Of a stretch of DNA of 64,000 nt, positions 55,191-64,000 are shown in pieces. Source of the DNA: Rhyzopertha dominica. Its lineage: Eukaryota; Arthropoda; Insecta; Coleoptera; Bostrichidae. The first letter of the stretch is position 1, and every line of letters starts with the position of its first letter. A program made the translations under genes and the position numbers. Under the pieces are notes generated by a model that was given only the letters and a program-made list of their open reading frames with translations, was not told where the DNA came from and ran no database searches. Where the stretch lies: positions 63,700,911 to 63,764,910 of the forward strand of contig QCXZ01000137.1 of NCBI GenBank assembly GCA_025024175.1, in the 5' to 3' direction.

Positions 55191-57959
55191 CCGCTATAGG
55201 AAAGGTGCATCACCTCGCTCCTTAGTATTTATTACATAGGGCCATAGGCTATCATCTCAGGCTTGAAATTCTATAAACATCCTCGTTTATATTTGAAATG
55301 TGCATAGGTTCTTCTTTGTTGTGTTGCCGAGATAACGTAACGCATGAACGTTGAGCAACGGTAGATAAATCTTGAAAGTGGGCTAGATATGAACAATACG
55401 GAAAATAGCTAATTAAGAGGTCAAATGTTAAAAGACATCGATATGATATGCCAATGGTTTGGTAGCACGACGTATTCGGAGCTTGATAATAACACCGAAC
55501 CGATAAAGTTAATTTCAGTCAAAGAGTAATGTACCAATGTTTTTGAAACGACTAAAACTAAATATATCTGAATTGCTATGTTGTACTGAGCTTAGAAAAA
55601 AAAACAAAATAACAATTTCTTTATAAATCCAATAATAAACTACTGTCCAAATTAGTAAGACCAACAATTCACGATTTAATTAATAATTTTTAAGACGATC
55701 ATGCGCAGTTTTTCCTCGTGTACCATACATCACATCGAAAAAAGAACTCCTTTAATTTCGCAACTGTAAATTAAAATATTCAGTAATTCCGGATTAAAAT
55801 GTAATTGTGTTGGAAACAAAAGATATAATTCTGTTATTTAATTAAGTTCGTCCTCGTATTTGATTCAATGTGTCTATTATGTCACTAGATTGGCAAGAAT
55901 AATCCAATGGGCTTGCTATCTATTCAAACACGTAAAGCATTATCTAAATATTTCATTAAAGATAAACTGAAAATGCTTATATCTTTTGTCCATAATTAAA
56001 ATTGCAATTCTCAATGAAAGGAAAGAGTAACAGCTTTTCCGAGATCTCTACTTAAATTAATTGTTAGTTTTGTCAATCAAGTACCCAACAATTGGCATAG
56101 CTCATTGACGAATCATTTTGTGAACTTGTAGATGTTTCAACAATCGGTAAGCTGCTATTCCTCCACTCGAAAATTTAAACTTTGACAGCAATTCTCACGT
56201 TGCTTTTTTTTGTAGCAGAAAGCTTGATTAGTTTTTATTTTATAATAACGCAAGACAATAAATAATAGCAAAACAGATTAACTATCAAAGATCGTACATT
56301 TTACATTTCGATAGAAGGTTCATAAATAACAAAGAAAAACTATTTTCACGCAGCACTAGCAATTTAGATTTAATGTGGAAACCATAGATGATAAATATAC
56401 TTCTCACTGTGCATACACTTTGTTCCAGATTACTGAAAGTCCAGATTCTGAAAACGACAACCATTATTTTCAACATATTATTATACATTCTTACCAGGAT
56501 AACTACGGTACTTCTTCTTCTTTACTTCTCTTTCAAATTCTGCAGTTGCAAGTATATACGAATTCCAATAATTAAAATGTTTTCTGATAAGTCATTTAAA
56601 GAAAGCCTCCTGGTATATCTTATATAGAAAACAAACACCAAAATTCGTGTCTTTCTATTTTTCGAAAATCTAAAAAGTAGGTACCGAAAAAAAGCGTTTT
56701 GCCCTGGATTTTACCTAAATAATCGTTTCCAATAGAAAATTATATGCTAAATACAACTATGCTTCATTTGTTTTTAAGCTAATTTTTATTGTCTCGGCAA
56801 ATAAGCTACTTTTTGGCTTGGATATCGTTCGCCATAATTGTAAACGTCTCTACTAAAGTGCCACTATAGAATATACTAATCATCTAAAAACACGGAAACA
56901 TATAGGTATAGGTATTCTGAATATATTTTGAAAGCTATAGGTTTACAAAGTCATAAAATTATTATAATATATTGTATATTGTATATAATTATATTGTTAT
57001 AATCTAGACTCCCCGATGATGAAATACCAACAATAAAAAATTAGAACGTCAAAATTATATTGCTAAGAACGATTTGATCTTTTGGATCCGAATGACCAAC
57101 GTAACAGGAAGTTAAGAAATCATACGAACTGTAGATTAAGAGAAAGTGTTAAATTAGTTTGTAAGATTAAAGAATGTATAACGTTTTATACATACCTGAA
57201 AAAAAGTATTGGTACATATGTAATTCAAAACAATAAGTGCGAAAAACCAACCGTAAGATGGTAGTTCGGACTTAAATGGTCTTATACGTTTATCCAAAAG
57301 CGCCATCTTAACGAAGGTTAGTTTTGGTTCTTCGCTAAGAAAAACTTAAAAATTGTTCAAACATAAAAAATATTACGCTTGCAAGATTAGTACCCGTTCG
57401 ATTTAGTTGAATATTTACTGACGTTCAGTAAATTACAACACTTAAACGTCTGTAATTTATTACTCCAAATATATAAAAACCGTCCAAGAGATTTATTCGT
57501 CCAAGACATAAATAGATCACCAAGTGACATTCCAAGAATGTTAGGAACGGTTAAGACAATTTTTTAAAGCACCGAATATCAAATGCCGGGCTACGAACTG
57601 AAACAGCCATAGGCGATTATAGTGAGGTAAGAGAGGAAAATAACAATCGGGCAAGGTACTTAGAAAAATTGCAGCAGAAAAAAAAACTGGCGCTGCTTTA
57701 CGTGATATTAAATCATGTGGAGTGTCTTTTTGGATTTAGTTTTTGTAAGTTATGGTGACATAATTGCCCAGAAAGAAATCCCCGGTAATTTATAGAATAT
57801 TTATAGTATTCTTTTTAGCACTATTAATAGTTAATGTTAATTAGATCCAGCACAAATTAAATTTTACACGATGATTGAAGGAAAAGCATCATTAGAAAAA
57901 ACAGGTAGTAATAGTAATTTGTTTTTTATTGTATAATTAATCCTAGTTATTCAAAGGGG
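55191..57959. other. AT-rich stretch, nothing recognised
   Basis: Nearly 2.8 kb of AT-rich DNA. A low-complexity TA-rich run lies at about 56955-57005. Open frames at 56285-56627 and 57082-57264 are composition-driven and not recognisable. No transposon, RNA gene or island was identified. Confidence 0.45.
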
Positions 57960-58310
57960 TGATGACCTCAAAACCAAGAAAGCCATTACCACTAGCTGTC
58001 CCCACAGACCGTTATAATTCGGGAAAATTCCATTACGTAATAGCGCAACCAAAAACAACATCCTGGGAGCGACAGGTAGACAGAGACCGCGTTCAGAAGC
58101 CAGGCCAATAAATTGCTTTACCGCTGAACAAACATCACCAAATTGCCAAGAAAATTACCTGAGTCTTATGCCTTGCGTAAATTCATTACAAGGTCGACTA
58201 ATAAGCGGCATTTATCAAGCCAGTCCTGACGCGGCGGCACGTTATACGTCGCAGAAAGGAGTAATGGTTGATGATCAAACCGCGAATCAAACATGCATTT
58301 TTCAGGTACG
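57960..58310. other. GC-richer island, candidate regulatory element
   Basis: Compact island with GACGCGGCGGCACGTTATAC (58228-58247), GCGTAAATTCATTAC and GTTGATGATCAAAC motifs and no open frame of note. Sharp edges against AT-rich flanks. Candidate conserved non-coding element. Confidence 0.4.
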
Positions 58311-59579
58311 TTAACTTACCGCAGTATAATGACGATGGAAAAACGTGTTCTTACCTGTAAAGACAAAAAAAATTTATTAGTTTACAAAAATAATGTAAAA
58401 TATGATACACAACTAAGTTCTGCTTTTTTATTAACGAAAACCCATAATTTTTGTTACATTTCTGGATTCTGCAGTAAATTTTCGATATAACGCAATGCCA
58501 ACTAGGTAAAAGACAACAAAAGGGAGCAAATACCATGTTGACAAGTAGAACAATGACATTACAATAGAGGCTTCTGCATATGACCGATTTCCTATTCGAA
58601 TTTGACAGTTCAGTCCAGTTGCGTAACATTTTCTGATGATTTACAGCATGTTTTAAAGAAGTCCCAAAAATAGCAAATTACCTACTTCTCAGTGAATTAT
58701 AAAAATAGTATTTTTTCTATATTCGTTAAATTCAAGTTGAACTACTTCTGTATTTAAACATAATCTTTGTTGAGGTTTTAATATACTGCTAAATGGGTGA
58801 TAAGTTTATGTTTGCTATATGAATAAAAATATATTATGCACGCATCGGTTACACATGATATATCTGACATTTTTTATTATTGTCGGTTGGAAGTGGTCAT
58901 AAAACTTTTGCTTATTTAGGTTTTTAATATAATTACTTGTTTACTTCTTTACAGCAATAAAATCAACATATCCCTTCATCGTAACTAAGTAATATCTACA
59001 GATTGTTATACATTCCCACAATTAGCATTATAAATATACACAGAAGAAAGTTTTAAACGCAGTCTATTATTTGCTAGGAAAACATGCGTTAAAAACTTAA
59101 CTAACTGTTAGCATAATATATTTAAAATTAAAAGAGCTATTTAAAAATTACTAGGTCTGGCTTTGGCTGGCAGTACAGTATGATTAAGAATTAAGAACAG
59201 GTCTTATTTCTATAATGCAAATGAGATTGAAATATAAACATCCCTGGTAAGTAAATAAACTAACGTTATAATTAAATAAATTAGTCAGTTTACGCTATTT
59301 ATGGGTTACTTCCGGCGATTCACATAAAGCAAGAGCGCGTTTGTTGGGTGTCTCAATCCTTGCAATTTTTCGCTCAAGATTTGATACAAATGCACACACA
59401 TTTGCTTTAACTGTTTGTCTTAAGAAGATCTATGATAAAATATTTGTAACTCCATACGAAGTACCATCGGCCTTCTTGGCCATCATTACACATTGCAACC
59501 TTAAACTGGCATCCCGTCATTATAAACAGAATTAATTACTTATTTCTACTAATGCAACATTAAAATGATCTGAACCTAA
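58311..59579. other. AT-rich stretch, nothing recognised
   Basis: AT-rich filler. Short open frames on both strands at 58293-58629 and a plus-strand frame at 59341-59535 have no recognisable protein content. Confidence 0.4.
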
Positions 59580-59775
59580 ATTTTCAGGCGGACTGCATCC
59601 GTCTACAAGATCCAGACATGCTCCGTAAGCACATGTAACTGCAACAGAGTTGGTTACACGCAATAGAGATGCCATGAGTCACCAGCATACGTCATTGCTT
59701 ACGTCCGTCTCCACTTTTACCACGCCCATAAACCGAACAATTGGTGCAACCTGCGAGTAGGTTATATCGAATAGT
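59580..59775. other. Small GC-richer island
   Basis: About 190 bases of balanced composition (for example around 59590-59640 and 59690-59750) within AT-rich DNA. No frame or motif of note. Possible short regulatory island. Confidence 0.3.
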
Positions 59776-60759
59776 TCAGTGAACAGGTTTCTAAACTGAT
59801 ATGCAAAAGGATTTTCTTTTTAATTTGAATTTTATTTAGAATAAGTTTTCTTTAAAGAAAAAGTTTAGTTTGCTCGGCTTTAAGCGCCATACCCTGTAAC
59901 TAAGTAGGTGTAAGTAGTGTAAAATATTTTATCGCGGCTCAAATCTCAGTTTTCTATATGGACCTGTTTCAATTTTGTGTANGATGAACTCATATTGGTA
60001 TCAGAAACGTATTGGCGGAAACGAAACGAAAAAGTTTCTAATGTATTCTAAATTATTCTGTTATAAAGTTAGCGTGCCAATAAGAGGCTAGAAAAGAACC
60101 CCTCGCGACGAGGCTAGGCGTGTGGCTTAAATGCCCATAGGATGTCATGCGTAATCCGTACTGGAAACATAAAATTATTAATTTGTAAGGTATTAAAACA
60201 TGTAACATTAGCTTCCCAGCTAATTAAATGAAACGACAAGAGTCAATTTCACTCGATTTCGCCGAAAATTGCAAGTTTTATATTTATCACACTTTGGTTT
60301 CTTACATCACGGACTAGCCTCAGCGCAGGGTATCGTTATTTAGCCACTCTCTGTAGAACAAACATTGCATTTAATTTATGTTACTTAAAATTTTAGGGAT
60401 TTGTGTGTAGCAACGGATATGTAGGCATACCCTAATTAAACCAAAACTTAAGAAATTTTGGACAGCCTTATTAGAAAAACACTGACAAGACACCAAATAA
60501 AACTACATGACAGAATTTGATATCATTTTAATGTCAAAGTGTGACAGGATGTTACTAGATGACAACATAAAAAGAGAAAAACAATTACTTTTTATGGAAG
60601 GCCAGGTATTAATCAACTTATCCTTGAACGCCTCTTTCCAACAATTTCTTTTATCCTTCCTAAGCAATTTGCATTTCACTTTCTACCACCCCAGACACCC
60701 TATCCCACTTTTTCATCAGAAACCGGAAATAAACCAACCATCTCCCCTTGACCGTTATA
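59776..60759. other. AT-rich stretch, nothing recognised
   Basis: AT-rich DNA with an ambiguous base near 59983 and a slightly GC-richer patch around 60095-60150. No gene recognised. Confidence 0.4.
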
Positions 60760-61120
60760 TTATACTTGTCCAGAAAGCAGCAGTAACGACGTTCCCTCAA
60801 AATAACATAAGGACGGACAGCCCTGAGGCTATCGCGTCTTCGTCCCTGATTGCCTCCTGCCCACCGGTCGAACCAGTGGCGCGCGCCCCCTTCCGTCGAT
60901 ACGTCGGAAGAGCGGCTTGGAATCCGCGGTACGCCGATGATTGCGGAAATAAATTCAGAGGCCATCCGCAGTGGCGATATAGACAATGATGTTATATTGG
61001 CCGGAGCACACCTTGCACGGTCCGTGAGCGAAATAATATTAGCCGAGGCCCCCTTGCGTCAACTTGGTTCGTGTGATGCCTCCGGGCTTGGGCGTTTTTA
61101 TAAGAACAGGGGTCCTGTTT
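60760..61120. other. GC-richer island, candidate regulatory element
   Basis: Open frames run through it in three registers on both strands (60507-60989 and 60850-61122 plus, 60660-60986 minus), including a 160-codon frame that begins well outside the island. The translations share no recognisable domain, and mutual overlap on both strands argues for composition rather than coding. An unknown short gene remains possible. Contains GCGCGC and CCGCGG blocks. Confidence 0.35.
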
Positions 61121-61764
61121 AATATTGCATGTCTACTTTTTTTCTCCTGTAGGGCAGTTTCCCATGTCAAAAGTCATTGGGTGCTATAAATCTTTTCTGG
61201 AAATCTATTAAATGTTATTATTATTGGATTAGAAAGTCTTACAAAAATGAATGAAGGACTGAAAATGAAGAGTGTTAGTTTTGTTTCGTTAGCTTTTAGA
61301 CAATTTCAGCTCTGACTGACCACTTCAACTAAGAGAAATTAACAATATACATGTTCTTTAATGATATATAGATAGATGCCGATTGTCGATACTTTTAGTA
61401 ATTTTCGGTCATTATGTCTTCTACTGATCACCAGAGGTAAATGCATTTTCCTTTCTGAAAGTGTGTAATTCTTACATTTGATATGCTTCCCAGCATAACT
61501 TTAGGAGTAACAGATCTACTGTACCTGATATAGTATTATTTATAGCCAATATGAATTTAAAAGCAATAGAAAACAGAGTATCTTAGAGAGGTTTTTTTAA
61601 CTGATAATAGTATTATATGCACCATTCTCTCAGCCCATACAGTATTAAAGGTTGTTACAACTTCTTAGTTTAAATATAAGTTTTTTTTTAATTTTTGGCC
61701 CTGCTGTTTGGCAATTATCCAACTCATTAGATTTATTGCAATTTATTTCGGACGTTACCTGGGG
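61121..61764. other. AT-rich stretch, nothing recognised
   Basis: AT-rich sequence upstream of the gag fragment. No LTR or primer-binding site was recognised here, so the 5' end of the LTR element is missing. Confidence 0.4.
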
Positions 61765-62480
61765 TCGACATGGATGATTACTACAGGCTATCTACAGCAC
61801 TAGAATTTCACTTTGGAGAATAACACTTGCAGCAGCTATTTCGCGTACAGCTGGGGACAAGCAGAACGTCAGCGAGACTCTACAGACTTTGCAACGGATA
61901 TAAGAGGACTAATGTTCAAGGCAAAACCAACAGCTCCGCCTGAACTCCAACAGGAAATGGCAACGCGATATTTCCTTGATGGTGTCAGAGATGACACCGT
62001 GAGGAACGCGTTGCTGCTGACCACCTACTATACTACGAGGAAGGCCCTAGGAAAGGCTTTAGAAATCGAGGCTGCATACAAGCTGACAACTGGGATCAAG
62101 TACAAGATACGTGGAGCACTCGTTGAGGAAAGTGATCCGATGAAGCAGTTTATAAATGACATAAAAGAGCTGACAGTGGACATAATAAACCGACCGATCG
62201 ACTTGCTACCGCTGTGGGAAACCAGGACAGAAGAACTGCAGATTTGTGCTCCCAGCTGCTTCCAGAAATCAAGGGCAACGAACTTCATATGGACAAATAA
62301 GGCATCACAAACGGAAGGGCACAGTCAGTGCAATGAAAGTCACCATCAGCAACAGCGAAGAATTGACTGCCGAAAGCTTCCGGAAGGCCCAGCTCGGAGA
62401 GCGGCGGGAAATATAAATATTTATAAAGGAGATGGGAGAGGGAATCAAATTATCAAACCTGACGTTAAGGATTAGAGAAC
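61765..62480 (+). mobile_element. Ty3/gypsy-type gag fragment
   Basis: Capsid-like region of an LTR retrotransposon gag, the structural polyprotein that packages the element's RNA. The first part reads DDYYRLSTALEFHFGE (about 61770-61820). After a frameshift come STDFATDIRGLMFKA (61879-61923), TAPPELQQEMATRYFLDGVRDDTVRNALL (61930-62016) and KALGKALEIEAAYKL (62044-62085). These match the gypsy Gag pattern of an (E/D)..DIRxL.xxA(Y/K)P, then (F)xxGLxDxxLRxxL, then AlxxAxxxEA. The continuous frame runs 61813-62475, but the C-terminal zinc-knuckle Cys/His motif is not seen, nor any pol. An LTR-like sequence follows 200 bp downstream, so pol has been lost by internal deletion or the two are unrelated. 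Confidence 0.65.
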
Positions 62481-62691
62481 TGGCAGATATCAGGCTCTGA
62501 TGCAGTGTTGTTTGACTTTTCCCTAGGTAACTGGCATTTCCTCTATGCATCAAAACTTTATATCTGACAGTTTTATAATCTTTAATGTTAAATCTGATTG
62601 GTTTGGTTCCCTCTTCCCATCTCTTGCTAATATTTTGCCCTAAAATGGCGGACAATTGCGGTACTTTATCTATCTAGGGACTTTATGGTAG
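62481..62691. other. Spacer between gag fragment and LTR
   Basis: No pol sequence and no clear polypurine tract before the LTR start. Nothing recognised. Confidence 0.35.
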
Positions 62692-63099
62692 TGTTACATG
62701 CAGCGCCATCCGTGGACTACAGTTGCAGGCGTGTAGATGCGGTGTAGTAGGACACCGCAAGTACTGATCCTAACGACATACAGATGGCAGGGAATGTCGA
62801 TACTCTCCAGAGAATTCTATTAATGGAACCTTCGCGAGGTTTCAATAAAGTCTGGAAGGTGTCGCTTCTGGGATGGTGGTATAAATAGCCCGATGGAGAG
62901 AGCGACGGCAGTTCTGAATTCGAATAGCGTTTATTCACCGATCGAAAGGTTTAGTGAAGCAGATGTTTTTAGTGCTGGTGCGTGCAGGAGAGTGATTTAG
63001 TGAAAAATAAAATAGTAATGTTTTAAACTAGTGTGTCTAAACTTATAAATAAAGAAAGTTAGTCAAAAATCCTCAGTTTTCGAGCCCGTAGTCATAACA
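62692..63099 (+). repeat. LTR (solo or 3') with own promoter and poly(A) signal
   Basis: About 408 bp bounded by TGTTAC (62692) and ATAACA (63099), the TG...CA form of a retroviral-type LTR. Inside are TATAAATA (62880-62887), an initiator-like GCAGTT with its A at 62910, exactly 30 bases downstream, and AATAAA (63048-63053) near the 3' end, giving a U3-R-U5 order on the plus strand. The flanking 5-mers (GGTAG and ATATT) do not match, so it is not a simple solo LTR with intact target duplication. It may be the 3' LTR of the gag-containing element upstream. No primer-binding site follows it. Confidence 0.55.
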
Positions 63100-63719
63100 A
63101 TATTTATCAAAAGAATCTAACACAGCCTACCAAATTGTTAATATAACGAGTTATCAACAAAGCAATGACACTCTTGGTTAATTATTTGAATAAACAATAA
63201 AATTACAATAATTTGAAAACTTTAGGTTGATCGCATGCATAATTATAATATAACATTGATCAAATGTCGTCTGGTTTTGATATCTAGTGACGGAGATAGC
63301 TAATATTTAGATAGACATCATTTGACCTTGTGATGATAGATCATTTTATTTGGTACCCAGTAACTTCTAGTCAGATTGTGAGATATAAGAGTTATGATTA
63401 ACTATAAAGTGTATTATCTTTTGAGAACAACGCCGGTTTTTTATAATTAAATAGGCATATGCTCAATCAAACTGGTAACCAAATCGTACACCTAAAGACC
63501 AGCAGAATCGACTTCTCTGTACATTTTCTCTTAAAAGACAACTATACGCATTCTTATATACGACAGTTCACCTCCATCAACGCACAAACTTTATTATCCC
63601 TGCAGAAGTATTGACAGTCTGCGAGGTAAATTACGAATTCTGCACTTGTTCCGAACGCTATTAGTAAGAATGCAAAAAGGTTCGATACTTGAATATCTAA
63701 TTAATTACATTTCCAGGTC
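63100..63719. other. AT-rich stretch, nothing recognised
   Basis: AT-rich filler with no recognised feature. Confidence 0.45.
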
Positions 63720-64000
63720 CGTTAGCATAAATTTTAGGAGATAATTCTATTCACCTACACCACATTTCCCCTCCGACTTTTTTCGTTTCCCAGACACATC
63801 ATGACGCTGAAAGGAATGCAAGCGGGGTAATCCGGTTTGGGGAAAATCCGCTTTTTTAATACATCTTGTCGACTTCTGTCCAATTTTGTATAAACCGGTG
63901 ATCGTGATAGACAATCCATCGATTTTCTCGATTATAATTGCATAAAATCAATCAGTATTTTCTCCTGGCTTATTAAATACAAAGGAGTACTATTTACTTC
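63720..64000. other. Moderately GC-richer block at window end
   Basis: Composition becomes more balanced around 63760-63850, and ATCGATT/TTTTCTCGATTAT motifs occur near 63918-63936. Possibly the start of another island cut by the window end. Confidence 0.25.

Noticed and set aside
60507..60989. Open frame of 160 codons as a host gene
   Set aside because: Overlaps open frames on both strands through a GC island, starts in unrelated AT-rich sequence, and shows no recognisable protein feature.
62692..63104. Classical solo LTR with target-site duplication
   Set aside because: The flanking 5-mers differ (GGTAG and ATATT), so a clean solo LTR is not supported even though the internal LTR signals are good.
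1..64000. CRISPR array, prokaryotic operon or replication origin
   Set aside because: No regularly spaced direct repeats, no ribosome-binding-site-led ORF clusters and no prokaryotic genes. The transposon content is that of an animal genome.

Overview
The window looks like a stretch of an arthropod nuclear genome, most likely an insect. It is AT-rich, and I recognise no host protein-coding exon in 64 kb. It carries decayed transposons of families typical of insects: mariner, Tc1-like DDE, RTE-like LINE, Penelope-like and gypsy. Isolated N bases (for example 1267, 1300, 1367-1368, 10005, 10025) point to a draft assembly. The species cannot be fixed from the sequence.

Two kinds of sequence alternate. 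The first is AT-rich filler holding transposon remains, nearly all broken by stops and frameshifts. The second is about twenty compact GC-richer islands of 200-850 bp (for example 6440-7260, 10640-11230, 14100-14960, 24290-24840, 28730-29300, 36690-37230, 41500-41960, 49280-50150, 57960-58310, 60760-61120). These have short open frames on both strands but no protein-like composition, and many contain TAAT-type homeodomain sites or similar motifs. My inference is that this is a gene desert or a very large intron, with the islands acting as conserved regulatory elements of a nearby developmental gene. One island (14100-14960) ends in a TATA/Inr-like core promoter.

Transposon layout from left to right: Tc1-like fragment (4600-4960, -); unclassified insect transposon ORF (5480-6200, +); possible hAT-type non-autonomous element (9284-10430); mariner (15735-16600, -) next to a DDE_3-type Tc1-like copy (16680-17400, +); LINE 3' end (20296-20760, +); second copy of the unclassified ORF (22540-23130, +); internally deleted Tc1-like copy (23200-23740, +); RTE-like LINE with its 5' part inverted (25539-27130); second DDE_3-type copy (30720-31820, +); Tc1-like copy (33930-34580, +); mariner (42555-43180, -); Tc1-like fragment (44300-44640, +); mariner (51240-51910, +); Tc1-like fragment (52190-52440, +); mariner 3' end (53060-53205, -); Penelope-like element with RT and GIY-YIG remnants (53290-55190, -); gypsy-type gag fragment and an LTR (61765-63099, +).

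The observations most worth following are the 5'-inverted LINE, the Penelope-like element with its hammerhead-like CTGATGA hairpin and its relatives elsewhere, a fold-back repeat family, and the array of GC islands. None of the transposon copies looks able to encode a complete protein, so nothing here forms a working pathway.
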